Assembly (NCBI GenBank): GCA_022360175.1
Contig: JAKSDI010000207.1
Location: 1-64,000 of the forward strand
Length of the DNA stretch: 64,000 bases
Source of the DNA: Chitinophagales bacterium
GTDB lineage: Bacteria > Bacteroidota > Bacteroidia > Chitinophagales > Saprospiraceae
Reading direction: 5' to 3'
The number at the start of each line of letters is the position of its first letter. Positions within the stretch are counted from its first letter, which is position 1. The position numbers and the translations under genes are program-made. Shown in pieces: positions 50,403-59,707 of the stretch. Below the pieces are notes generated by a model. That model searched no databases and was not told the origin of the DNA. It saw nothing but the letters and a program-made list of their open reading frames with translations.

Positions 50403-50633
50403 CGATACTAGGTGTGGACCTCTAGGTCCATAAAATCAGATACTAAAAGCCCTGACTTTCCTCCTAAAGACTGGAAGTCCTCGCGAGTGAGTAACAAAAT
50501 AAACAAAATGACGTATTTTTAAATAGTGTAGTGACTAAGCACATTCACTGCACGTCATACTGATGAGCAATATTATACCACCTGACAAGTGGTATTCCCA
50601 GGAACGAGCTGCTAAGCAGGCAAAACAAACAAC

Positions 50634-53600
50634 ATGAGAAAAGCTATACTACTACTTACTGCCAATTTATTGGCATACACTGCTTTTAGTCAATTTACTT
50701 TTACAGATGCTACCGACAATCTACAATATGGCACGCTACGTAGTGGTGCACCAATGGCGGTTGCAGATATGAATGGAGATGGGCTCGATGATATTGTATG
50801 CCTGGATGATCGGCAATTCTTATACATCGAATATCAACAAGCAGATACTTCTATTTTCGAAGGTGTATACTATGATAATCTTGGAAGCATACAATGGAGT
50901 ATCTGTGTAGCTGATGCAGATGGCAATGGATACAACGACATTTTCACAGGCGGGCAGTATAATGGATTAAGTTTGCTTTTTGCCAATACCGATGGCTCTG
51001 ATTTTCAGCCTACTATTATTACTAATCCATCTATTTTTCTACAGGGTTCTAATTTCGTAGATATTAATACGGATGGTTATGCTGATATTTTTGCCTGTCA
51101 TGATGATGCAATAAGTGTTCCGTTTGAAAATGATGGCAACGGTAATTTCACTTCTAATTTCAACCTTATCAGTGCCGTTTCAACAGTTCCTTCTGATAAT
51201 TCGGGTAATTATGGGTCAGTATGGACTGATTATGACAATGATCGCGACCTGGATCTTTACATCACTAAATGCCGACTAGGGGTAGATGATCCAACCGATG
51301 GGCGGAGATTAAATCTGCTTTTCCAAAACGATGGCGATAATAACTTCGAAGACGTTGCTGCTCAGGCCAATCTTTTACCCTTTGGCCAGAGTTGGGCATC
51401 CGATTTTGGAGATATAGACAATGATGGAGACCTCGATTGTTTCATTATCAATCACGATATAGCCAACTCCCTTTATCGCAATAACGGAAATGGTACTTTT
51501 TCTAATGTTTCACTCCTATCGGGAATCAATACGGAGCTTTCAGGGTCGGGCCTGGGTATGCAAATTAAATTTGTAGATTTTGATAATGATGGCTTTGTAG
51601 ATATACTGTATACTTCTTTGGCTACCATCCATGCAGTACTCCACAACAACGGAGATGGTACTTTTACCAAAGTAGATGATGCTTTTCCAATCGATGAACG
51701 CATCCATAGTGCAACGGTAGGTGACCTCAACAACGATGGGTTTATGGATGTATATGCGGGGTATGGATTTGGGTATAATCAAGTAAGTAATCAACACGAT
51801 CGTTTATTTCTAGGGGTACCCAATGACAATCACTACTTCAAAGCACTTCTAAAAGGAGTAAGTTCCAACCCCAATGCGATTGGGGCCAGATTAGAAATCT
51901 ATGGTGATTGGGGCAAACAGATTCGTGAAATAAGAAGCGGAGAGAGTTATGGTATCATGAGCAGCTATACCAGCCATTTCGGATTGGGAAGCAGCAATAC
52001 TATTGATAGCCTTTATATTTATTGGCCTTCCGGCAATACGGATCGCCTGATTAACCCGCCTGTAGATACCACCCTTATGATTACAGAGGGGCAATTCTGC
52101 CTACCAATGGCTGATTTCACCTATACCTCACCAGGGCTTAATGTGACGCTTACAGCTACCGGAGATGTAGGAATTACCGACTGGACATGGACTTTTGAAG
52201 ATGGTACTATCATGACTGGCAATGAAGTGACTTATGCCTTCCCCAATCCCGGTTTATATGCCGTGTGCCTGGATACTGATGGTAGCTGCGGACCAGCTCA
52301 ATCTTGCCAGATTGTAAGTGTTCAATGTACAACTTTAGAGGCCTTTTTCACCCATCAATCTGATGGCCTGGATCTTTCCTTTGAAGATTTTTCTTTAGGA
52401 GGCCCTTCACAATGGACCTGGGATTTTGGCGATGGGAATTTTTCTAATGAGCAAAGCCCTAATTATGGTTATGCTATGCCCGGTAATTACTTTGTATGCC
52501 TCACAGTTGAAAATGATTGTGGCAATGCAGGTTTTTGCGAATTCATTCAGGTTGAGTGCGGAAATGTGACCACTGCTTTCGATAAAGAGATTAATGATTT
52601 AGAAGTCGAATTTATCGATTTCTCATCGGCTGGCACAACCTCATGGGCATGGGATTTTGGCGACGGTAATATCTCTGATGAACAAAACCCAACCCACAGT
52701 TTTGCCGCCCCTGGCACCTATGAGGTATGCCTTTCAATAGATGGCGTATGTGGTAGTGGAGAGACCTGTGAATCAATATCTGTCTCGTGCTCAGTACCAG
52801 AATCTTCTTTTCTTGCTTTCTCAAATGAATTGGATGTAAACTTTCAGGATAATAGTCTGCATGTACCCACTCAATGGGCATGGGATTTTGGCGATGGGAA
52901 TACCTCCAGCGAACAAAGCCCTATGCACACTTATGATTTACCAGGTATTTATACCAGTTGCCTAATTGTATCCAACGTATGTGGAATAGATACTTTTTGC
53001 AGAGATTTAATTATTACCTGTAATGCTCCGGAAGCCGGGTATGATATATTGGCAGATGGCCTTGCTTATACATTTACTGATACCTCCTCCAATCAGCCAA
53101 CAGAACGATTATGGATTATTGATGGTGAAGATAGTTTTGATCTAGCTGAATTTGATTACCAATTTGCAGCACCTGGAGATTATGAGGTTTGCCTGCAGGT
53201 ATCTAACATATGCGGTGCAGATACCCTCTGCCAGATTATTAATGTAAACTGCGCAGAGCCACAAGCTGCTTACTCCTTTTCTTCTAATGAACTGATCTAT
53301 ACATTCACAGACACATCTAGCGGCGGGCCTACAGATTGGGAATGGTATATCGATGATCAGTTTGTCAGCAATGCCGCTATATTTGATTATACATTTTCAG
53401 ACATAGGAATTTACGATATCTGCCTCATCAGTAGTAGCATTTGTGGAAGCGATACACTTTGCGAACCATTACAAGTGAGCTGCACTATACCCGATGCTGA
53501 TTTCACCTATAATATCAGTGGTCTCAGTGTTGATTTCACAGATGCCTCTACCCATAATCCTACTGGCTGGCAATGGCTGATAGAAGATGCTTCGGAAAGC

Positions 53601-56534
53601 CAGGAAAGTACTTTTTCCTATACTTTCTCAGAAGAAGGCACTTATGAAGTTTGTATGATTGCGGGAAGTCTATGCGGAAGTGATACGATATGCCAGATGA
53701 TTACACTGGACTGCCTGCCTCCTGTATCTGGTTTTGATATTATGCTTAATGGTTTATCAGCTAATTTTTCAGATCAGTCAACTAACGCTCCCTCTTCCTG
53801 GATATGGACCGTTAATGGCCAACAGGTAGGATATGAGGCAAGCCTGGATTATCAATTCCCATCGGATGGATTTTATGAAGTTTGCCTTACGGTAAATAAC
53901 GATTGCGAATCTGATCAGTCTTGTGAAATGCTAACGGTGAACTGTAATCCTGTGGCTGCTGCTTTTGACACTAGTAGCAATCAATTAGAAATTAGCTTTA
54001 CCAATATGTCCAGTCCTGGAGCGGTGTCCTGGTTGTGGGACTTTGGTGATGGCAATACTTCTACTGGCCAACACCCACAACATGCTTATACGAGTCCTGG
54101 CGACTATACCGTTTGCCTGACAGCCATCAACGAATGTGATGATACTAATCAAAGCTGCATGCCTATTAGTGTAAGCTGCTTTGCCCCGGAAGCATCTTTT
54201 AGCAGTGCGAGTAATCTATTGGTAGCCTTATTTGATGATAACTCTACTAATAATCCTAATGAATGGTTGTGGGACTTTGGTGATGGTAATACTTCTACTC
54301 AACAAAACCCTCAACACTTATACAGTTCAGCTGGTACCTATACGGTTTGCCTGACAGCAAGTAGTATATGTGGTAGCGAACAAATATGTCAGGATATAAC
54401 CATTGTATGTCCTGTTCCAAATGCTGGATTTGAGGTAATAATTGATGGGTTAACAGTGAGTTTGACCGATACCAGTCAAAATAATCCTACTCTTTGGAAT
54501 TGGGCTTTTGGAGATGGCAATACTTCGGATACATCCAGCCCCACACACACATTTGATGCACCCGGTCAGTACATCATTTGTCTCACTGTTGGCAGTAGTT
54601 GTGGCAACAACCAAACCTGCAAGCAGATAAGTGTAAGTTGTGCAGCTCCAGAACCTGCTTTTGATTTTTCTACCGATGAGCTCAATGTAAGTTTCCAGGA
54701 CCTTTCTATCAATAGTCCCAGTAGTTGGTTATGGGAATTTGGAGACGGCACAAGCTCTCCTTTTCCAAACCCCGAGCATAGTTACAGCCAACCAGGAAAC
54801 TATACGGTTTGCCTTACGGCGAATAGTGTTTGCGGAAGCAATACAATTTGTCAGGAAATCAGTGTAAACTGTACAGCTCCCCTGGCAGATTTCAGTTATT
54901 CTCCCGATGAATTAACACTTTCATTTACAGATAATTCTCTTAATGATCCTAGCAGCTGGCTCTGGACTTTCGGAGATGGCACATCCTCTTCTCTTCCCAA
55001 CCCTCAACATACTTTTGATACCCCTGGCACTTATCAGATATGCCTGCAATCTAGCAGTATTTGCGGAAGCCATACGATTTGCCAGATGGTAGAAGTAAAT
55101 TGTCAAGCTCCACAGGCTGATTTCACTTTTACAAATGAGGAACTCAATGTAAGTTTGACAGATAACAGTAGTGGACTCGTAGAGGAATGGCTCTGGACAT
55201 TTGGAGATGGCAATAGTGCTACATCTGCTAATCCAACACACACCTATACCAATCCGGGCGCCTATACCATATGCCTGGAAACCAGTTCTATTTGCGGAAG
55301 CACTCAAAGTTGTCAGGTAATTACAATCAATTGTACAGCACCTCTTGCCACATTTACAAGCAATGCCAATCAACTGGAAATCAGCTTTACGGACATCTCT
55401 CAAAATACGCCTACCGAATGGGCATGGGATTTTGGTGATGGCAATACTTCCAGCGAAGCAAACCCTACTCATCAATATGCCGAACCGGGTATCTATACCA
55501 TCTGCCTGGAAGCATCCAGCGTATGCGGGAGTAGTCAATTTTGCCAAATGCTTGAGGTAACATGTACTGCCCCGCAAGCCAACTTTATAGCTACAGCCGA
55601 TGAACTATCTATTTCATTCAATGATATATCAGATAATAATCCAACACAGTGGGCATGGACATTTGGAGATGGCGGTTCTTCAACAGATCAAAATCCATCA
55701 CATACCTATGCCTTCCCAGGGAACTATCTGGTTTGCCTGACTGTAACCAGTGTTTGTGGAACTACTCAAAGGTGTGAGCTAACAGAAGTAGGCTGTAACC
55801 CACCACAAGCTTCTTTTGCTTTTTCTACAGATGAATTATCTGTCAATTTCCAGGACGAATCTACTGAAGATGCGGTTGCCTGGTTATGGGATTTTGGTGA
55901 TGGCAATGGCTCTACCGAGAGTGACCCATCTCATACTTATAATGCTCCAGGCAGTTATGAAGCCTGCCTTACAGTGAGTAGTATATGTGGCAACACCACT
56001 TTCTGCGAAACGCTTGAAGTCAGTTGTGCTGCTCCTATTTCCAATTTTGACTATCAGTCTAACGGCTTGGAAATGATTTTTGAAAACCTTTCTACCAATG
56101 GAGCAGATAGCTGGTTGTGGGACTTTGGTGATGGTAATACATCTACAGAAGAACATCCCGTATATGTATATACTACGGAAGGGACTTACACAATATGCCT
56201 AACTGCTATTAGCCAGTGTGGGGAAAACATGAGTTGTCAGCAACTTACTTTATCTCCCAATGATATAACCACTATCAGCAAGGATGAAGTGCAAATTGCT
56301 ATCTACCCGAATCCGACAAGAGATTACTCCCTCCTGGAAGTAAACAAGACAGGCAATGCAATCCATTACGAATGGCAGATACTCAATAGCATTGGACAGC
56401 TTATTGAAAAAGGATTAGGAACAACTTCTAAAGGCACCGATTTAGCGGTCCATCATTTAGCAGATGGGGTTTATTGGATTAGGGTATATATGAGCGGTCA
56501 AGTGGCCAGTATAAAAATGGTCAAGGTAAAATAA
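50634..56534 (+). CDS. T9SS-secreted VCBS/ASPIC protein with 18 PKD domains
   Basis: 1,966 residues. Signal peptide 1-19 (ending TAFSQ). About seven FG-GAP/VCBS calcium-binding repeats (~40-390; VADMNGDGLDDI, FGDIDNDGDLDC, FVDFDNDGFVDI), an ASPIC/UnbV (CRTAC1) domain (~410-487), then 18 tandem ~77-residue PKD domains (~490-1880), most with WxWDFGDGNTS. A T9SS sorting domain starts near 1887 (IAIYPNPTRDYSLLEV). Nearly every PKD unit carries four cysteines in a VCL...CG...C...V.C pattern, unusual for this fold. Units 5-8 have lost the DFGDG loop. Likely a long, disulfide-stiffened surface adhesin or glycan-binding stalk with an N-terminal beta-propeller. Confidence 0.93.
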   Translation: MRKAILLLTANLLAYTAFSQFTFTDATDNLQYGTLRSGAPMAVADMNGDGLDDIVCLDDRQFLYIEYQQADTSIFEGVYYDNLGSIQWSICVADADGNGYNDIFTGGQYNGLSLLFANTDGSDFQPTIITNPSIFLQGSNFVDINTDGYADIFACHDDAISVPFENDGNGNFTSNFNLISAVSTVPSDNSGNYGSVWTDYDNDRDLDLYITKCRLGVDDPTDGRRLNLLFQNDGDNNFEDVAAQANLLPFGQSWASDFGDIDNDGDLDCFIINHDIANSLYRNNGNGTFSNVSLLSGINTELSGSGLGMQIKFVDFDNDGFVDILYTSLATIHAVLHNNGDGTFTKVDDAFPIDERIHSATVGDLNNDGFMDVYAGYGFGYNQVSNQHDRLFLGVPNDNHYFKALLKGVSSNPNAIGARLEIYGDWGKQIREIRSGESYGIMSSYTSHFGLGSSNTIDSLYIYWPSGNTDRLINPPVDTTLMITEGQFCLPMADFTYTSPGLNVTLTATGDVGITDWTWTFEDGTIMTGNEVTYAFPNPGLYAVCLDTDGSCGPAQSCQIVSVQCTTLEAFFTHQSDGLDLSFEDFSLGGPSQWTWDFGDGNFSNEQSPNYGYAMPGNYFVCLTVENDCGNAGFCEFIQVECGNVTTAFDKEINDLEVEFIDFSSAGTTSWAWDFGDGNISDEQNPTHSFAAPGTYEVCLSIDGVCGSGETCESISVSCSVPESSFLAFSNELDVNFQDNSLHVPTQWAWDFGDGNTSSEQSPMHTYDLPGIYTSCLIVSNVCGIDTFCRDLIITCNAPEAGYDILADGLAYTFTDTSSNQPTERLWIIDGEDSFDLAEFDYQFAAPGDYEVCLQVSNICGADTLCQIINVNCAEPQAAYSFSSNELIYTFTDTSSGGPTDWEWYIDDQFVSNAAIFDYTFSDIGIYDICLISSSICGSDTLCEPLQVSCTIPDADFTYNISGLSVDFTDASTHNPTGWQWLIEDASESQESTFSYTFSEEGTYEVCMIAGSLCGSDTICQMITLDCLPPVSGFDIMLNGLSANFSDQSTNAPSSWIWTVNGQQVGYEASLDYQFPSDGFYEVCLTVNNDCESDQSCEMLTVNCNPVAAAFDTSSNQLEISFTNMSSPGAVSWLWDFGDGNTSTGQHPQHAYTSPGDYTVCLTAINECDDTNQSCMPISVSCFAPEASFSSASNLLVALFDDNSTNNPNEWLWDFGDGNTSTQQNPQHLYSSAGTYTVCLTASSICGSEQICQDITIVCPVPNAGFEVIIDGLTVSLTDTSQNNPTLWNWAFGDGNTSDTSSPTHTFDAPGQYIICLTVGSSCGNNQTCKQISVSCAAPEPAFDFSTDELNVSFQDLSINSPSSWLWEFGDGTSSPFPNPEHSYSQPGNYTVCLTANSVCGSNTICQEISVNCTAPLADFSYSPDELTLSFTDNSLNDPSSWLWTFGDGTSSSLPNPQHTFDTPGTYQICLQSSSICGSHTICQMVEVNCQAPQADFTFTNEELNVSLTDNSSGLVEEWLWTFGDGNSATSANPTHTYTNPGAYTICLETSSICGSTQSCQVITINCTAPLATFTSNANQLEISFTDISQNTPTEWAWDFGDGNTSSEANPTHQYAEPGIYTICLEASSVCGSSQFCQMLEVTCTAPQANFIATADELSISFNDISDNNPTQWAWTFGDGGSSTDQNPSHTYAFPGNYLVCLTVTSVCGTTQRCELTEVGCNPPQASFAFSTDELSVNFQDESTEDAVAWLWDFGDGNGSTESDPSHTYNAPGSYEACLTVSSICGNTTFCETLEVSCAAPISNFDYQSNGLEMIFENLSTNGADSWLWDFGDGNTSTEEHPVYVYTTEGTYTICLTAISQCGENMSCQQLTLSPNDITTISKDEVQIAIYPNPTRDYSLLEVNKTGNAIHYEWQILNSIGQLIEKGLGTTSKGTDLAVHHLADGVYWIRVYMSGQVASIKMVKVK

Positions 56535-56550
56535 GCATCTATTCTGCCTA

Positions 56551-56588
56551 AAAAAAGCAGCATTGACAAGCCCCAATGCTGCTTTTTT
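56551..56588 (+). terminator. Rho-independent terminator of the PKD gene
   Basis: Stem AGCAGCATTG / CAATGCTGCT with flanking A-tract and T6, 16 bp after the stop. Confidence 0.9.
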
Positions 56589-56596
56589 CTTTAAAA

Positions 56597-56630
56597 TGTC
56601 CGGTTTATCCCCCTATGTTGTCCGGTTTAT
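56597..56630. repeat. Tandem 12-mer TGTCCGGTTTAT, 22 bp apart
   Basis: Two identical 12-bp words at 56597-56608 and 56619-56630, two helical turns apart, as expected for an operator or LytTR-like direct repeat. Confidence 0.45.
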
Positions 56631-56639
56631 ACCATATCA

Positions 56640-56985
56640 CATTACCTATATTTGTATCGGGCTTTTAACCATTAAACACATAACTACACCATTACTCGTA
56701 CAGAAGAGGGGGTACACAAATTGTCCGAAGTCAGGCACACCTAACACTCATCATTAACCCATGCTTTCTGGCATTAAGCAGATGCACAACACAAAATCCA
56801 AGGAAAAGATTTGAGCCCCCTCTTCTTAAAAGTTTGCAGCCGGGCCTTATATAGACGTGGGCAAATACCTTCACCTCCGTTAGCGCAGGGAATGCTATCC
56901 AATTCTAGTTTGGCCTGTCACTCATAAAAGACTATATGGGGAAATTGATGTATAAGCGCTGCGTCGTAAGGGGCAGCGTTTTTTT
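56640..56985 (+). ncRNA. Possible small RNA or untranslated transcript ending in a terminator
   Basis: No convincing coding frame in ~350 bp, yet the region ends in an intrinsic terminator (CGCTGC / GCAGCG followed by T7 at 56957-56985). No gene on the plus strand accounts for that terminator, because the PKD gene already has its own at 56551. I do not recognise tmRNA, RNase P, SRP or 6S RNA features. Low confidence, and the 5' end is not defined. Confidence 0.25.
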
Positions 56986-57028
56986 AATAATCAGATTTGT
57001 TGCTTCCTTTCAAAGTATAAAAAAATAA

Positions 57029-57048
57029 GGCGGTGATTACTCACCGCC
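57029..57048 (-). terminator. Terminator of the 57097-57441 gene
   Basis: Perfect GGCGGTGA / TCACCGCC stem. On the minus strand it is followed by a T-rich run. Confidence 0.8.
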
Positions 57049-57096
57049 CTGAAACTTTCACGTAAGCGTATCCAGCTATCAATAATAGCTTTCTAC

Positions 57097-57441
57097 CTAT
57101 TTTTTATTTTTAGTTTTAGGTGTTTCTACTCTCTCCCAATAAGATCCGCCGAAACCTCCGGCAATTCGTGTGAATGAATTACCATCTTTACCCACTTTTA
57201 GGGTTATTTGTCCATGAAGATCATTTGCACTATCAGGTAAATCTGCCCAATTACCAGCAAAAACATTATCATCGCTAAATGCACCGGCAAAAGCATTTTT
57301 CAGGCTTGCTTTGCCATCTGACTCACCATACCAATATACATTAATATTAGCAGAATTATTGACCTGACGAATGTAATAAGTACTATTATCATCACATCTC
57401 CAGGTTCCTGTGAGGCCTGTATTTTTTTTATTTGAACCCAT
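57097..57441 (-). CDS. Small TGTWRC-type protein, 114 residues
   Basis: Begins MGSNKKNTGLTGTWRCDDNSTYYIRQ and ends GSYWERVETP. It is paralogous to the next gene upstream (57485-57847), sharing TGTWRC, Y-IRQ, an aromatic YW/WY position and a terminal (Y/T)W-RV. The pattern of ~8 short strands and turn residues suggests a small beta-barrel (lipocalin-like or avidin-like). No signal peptide. 43-bp spacing to the upstream gene indicates an operon, closed by the terminator at 57029. Function unknown. Confidence 0.7.
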   Translation of the reverse strand: MGSNKKNTGLTGTWRCDDNSTYYIRQVNNSANINVYWYGESDGKASLKNAFAGAFSDDNVFAGNWADLPDSANDLHGQITLKVGKDGNSFTRIAGGFGGSYWERVETPKTKNKK

Positions 57442-57484
57442 AATTTTGATATTATTAAGGAGTGAAAAATTGTTTAGATTTCGA

Positions 57485-57847
57485 TTAATTTGCCTTTTTC
57501 TTTACACGGGTCCATGTTGATCCCCAATAGTTGGAACGTTGAGTATCTTTTACCATATTGTCATTGTCATAGACATATAATGACAAGTGCCCGTTTCCTC
57601 TGTTTTCTGCTGATGGCACATCTGCCCAATCCGTATTAACGATTGCCTTGACTTTTTTGCCATCATGGTCTACAATTGTTGTAGAAGTAAGAATTCCCTT
57701 AGTCACATTAGCCCATGTTCTATCATGTGCTTTTCCATGTGCATACCAAAGGATAAATTGATTATTGGCAGCATCCGTAAATTGTCTGATCTCATAGAGT
57801 CCATTGTCTTCTGCACAACGCCATGTGCCTGTTAAGTTAATTTCCAT
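57485..57847 (-). CDS. Small TGTWRC-type protein, 120 residues (paralogue)
   Basis: Begins MEINLTGTWRCAEDNGLYEIRQ and ends GSTWTRVKKK. It matches the downstream paralogue along most of its length; both have a conserved NWADLP/DWADVP turn and a GH/GQ-L-V strand near the end. It is probably the first gene of a two-gene operon. No domain assigned; a small extracellular or cytosolic ligand-binding barrel is possible. Confidence 0.7.
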   Translation of the reverse strand: MEINLTGTWRCAEDNGLYEIRQFTDAANNQFILWYAHGKAHDRTWANVTKGILTSTTIVDHDGKKVKAIVNTDWADVPSAENRGNGHLSLYVYDNDNMVKDTQRSNYWGSTWTRVKKKAN

Positions 57848-58021
57848 AATGAATGGTTTTAAAAATGTGAATATTAATGAGCATACATTTCTCTTATGTA
57901 GAGAATCGGAAAAACGTGACCATTTTTAAAAATTTTTCATCAGGTAGCTGCTCAAAAATGAATTGATCTACTTCTCAAGAGGGAGAGACAAAAAATAAAT
58001 AGGAATAGGAGTTGATTATAA

Positions 58022-58052
58022 CCCATACGCCAGCTGAAAGCTGATGTATGGG
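58022..58052 (-). terminator. Hairpin after the 133-residue membrane gene
   Basis: Arms CCCATACGCCAGCT and AGCTGATGTATGGG with one mismatch region, 54 bp past the stop on the minus strand; the T-run is weak. Confidence 0.45.
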
Positions 58053-58105
58053 TAGTTCTTTATAATTTAACTACAATGAGCCTATCACTAATATTGGAAC
58101 CTTTT

Positions 58106-58507
58106 TTAGAAACGATCAAATTTGCTTCTTTTTCTGACCAGGCTTCTTGCATCAAACTTTTCTACGGGCCTTTTATAAGCTTTATAGGCTTCTTTGAGAA
58201 TCCAGGCACCTACTAAAATAGCCCCATATGCTAAGATATATTGGCTATTCCCCATCAACATAGTACCAAATGTAATGAGTAGCCCTATGAATAGTATGGC
58301 TCCTCCCAATATCATCCTTACAACTGCCTTAGATCGGACTTGCCGGGCAAACTCATACTGTAAGATATGCTGATCCGCAAGTTTAAGCAGTTTTTTCTTG
58401 TCTTCTGGAGATAATCCTTTTTTAGAGAGATACATATTTATATCATCATAATCCTTGCCACTTTCTGCCAATTGACGAACCTGCTCCGTAATATATTCAA
58501 TGTTCAT
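58106..58507 (-). CDS. Small two-helix membrane protein, 133 residues
   Basis: A soluble N-terminal helical part (1-62, EQVRQLAESGKDYDDINMYLSKKGL resembles a short DNA- or protein-binding helix pair), two membrane helices (~64-87 and ~90-108), and a basic C-terminal tail (SLVRKRSKFDRF). No family recognised. A MITE inserted about 30 bp upstream of its start, so its promoter may have been altered. Confidence 0.65.
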   Translation of the reverse strand: MNIEYITEQVRQLAESGKDYDDINMYLSKKGLSPEDKKKLLKLADQHILQYEFARQVRSKAVVRMILGGAILFIGLLITFGTMLMGNSQYILAYGAILVGAWILKEAYKAYKRPVEKFDARSLVRKRSKFDRF

Positions 58508-58536
58508 AAAAGCTTTAATAATAATGATGACTGATA

Positions 58537-58702
58537 TAAGTAAGAGAGCAAATCTAATTTATCATTTTATGGTGGCATCTTTTCACCCATATCTGCGTTG
58601 CGTACTCGTGTCAATAACTTTGGCTATTACACTCCGCCGCGCCTTGATCTGAGCAAAAAGCTGATCCCCCAAAAAAGCAACCTAATTTTGCTCTCTTACT
58701 TA
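58537..58702. mobile_element. MITE copy 3 (166 bp), TAAGTAAGAGAGCA inverted ends
   Basis: Perfect 14-bp terminal inverted repeats, with an interior closely similar to copy 2. A degenerate left end also occurs near 60657 ('taagtaagcgatca'). Confidence 0.8.
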
Positions 58703-58777
58703 AGGATGTGCAAGATAGTTTAAAAAGAGGTATCCTTCCAATATGTTGTAGGACACCAAAACCACTTTTACATTTCC

Positions 58778-58810
58778 ACGTTTACTAAACCTCAGAGGTT
58801 TAGTAAACGT
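58778..58810. repeat. 33-bp perfect palindrome
   Basis: Two 16-bp arms (ACGTTTACTAAACCTC and its complement) around one base. It lies in a gene-free stretch downstream of the immunity-gene cluster. Could be a terminator, a REP-like unit or a protein-binding site. Confidence 0.6.
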
Positions 58811-58950
58811 AAAGCGTAAATCCTCTGGTTTGATCCAATATTTTACCTTGACCCATTTCAAGTTTTGAGATAATCTTTAATAGTTCTTGGTAATCTGTTT
58901 TATCAAGGAGTGTACTAATCTGAGGATAATTTCATAACATAAGTATCACT
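58790..58950 (-). pseudogene. C-terminal remnant of an immunity-type gene
   Basis: A minus-strand frame without a start reads QISTLLDKTDYQELL then KIISKLEM. A second remnant at 61427-61486 has the same 'ccatttcaagttttga' core and reads KAVSKLEMD after a frameshift. Both look like tails left from a lost gene family in this cluster. The rest of 58951-59072 shows nothing. Confidence 0.45.
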
Positions 58951-59072
58951 ACTACTGCTTTTGACTGGAAGTTGCCAAGATCGAAGTACTTCAATAAGCT
59001 TGCTTCTCTATTTGACTTTGATTTTAGTATTTCACCCACCATGATCTTTTTACTATGTTGTCACACCTGTAT

Positions 59073-59669
59073 TTAAGTTATTTGATATAGTTGAACAGCC
59101 ATTTTATATTTTGGGCTATAGAACAGAAAAATCTTTTTGTCACACGAGTCATCACAAATAGTGTCTGTCTCAAATTCAGTAATAAATTCCATTGGTTTTC
59201 CGTCAAAATCAAGGGGTGTTTCATCTGTTTGCCACCACCCAGGTTTACCTCCTAGTTGAATTTTATCAATTCCAAAATTATTTCCATTATTCACAAAATC
59301 ACTTTTCGACTTTGCATATGATTCTTTGGTTTTGTCAAACCATTTTTTCCAACCTTCCGTTAAATCAAAATATTCGAAATCAGTTTTGAATTTGTATTTT
59401 CCATTATTCAGGTCAAATGCAATCATATTATCCTTACAGTAGTCATTAAAATATTTGACCCTTTCTGTATTGTAGGGGTCTTCATTAAATTGCACTAAAT
59501 GTATTTTTTCATCTCCCCATTCTTCTTTTATGCCTCTAAGTTTAATTGAGCAAACGGGAAAAAGTACTTCTCTGTATTTATCCAAGTCTCTTTCAAAAAC
59601 AGATTCAATATTTGGAAAGATTTCAATATTATCACTCCTAAGTTTTTTAAACCCATCTAAAATTTCCAT
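59073..59669 (-). CDS. Candidate immunity protein, YwqG/DUF1963-like
   Basis: Start set at the ATG giving MEILDGFKKL; the frame extends to a TTG overlapping the upstream stop. 198 residues, no signal. The C-terminal third, LGGKPGWWQTDETP ... FDGKPMEFI ... IFLFYSPKYKMAVQLYQ, resembles the repeated strand pattern of DUF1963/YwqG proteins, often found as immunity genes beside polymorphic toxins. It ends the immunity cluster. The function is inferred from position plus this pattern. Confidence 0.55.
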   Translation of the reverse strand: MEILDGFKKLRSDNIEIFPNIESVFERDLDKYREVLFPVCSIKLRGIKEEWGDEKIHLVQFNEDPYNTERVKYFNDYCKDNMIAFDLNNGKYKFKTDFEYFDLTEGWKKWFDKTKESYAKSKSDFVNNGNNFGIDKIQLGGKPGWWQTDETPLDFDGKPMEFITEFETDTICDDSCDKKIFLFYSPKYKMAVQLYQIT

Positions 59670-59707
59670 GTTTCTGAAAAATTGTATTTTGACGTGAAAT
59701 AAGAGAT

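Noticed and set aside
54921..55577. 218-residue minus-strand frame
   Set aside because: Antisense to the PKD array; the regular repeat composition keeps it open by chance.
56563..56757. 64-residue plus-strand frame after the PKD gene
   Set aside because: Starts inside the terminator and has no recognisable protein character.
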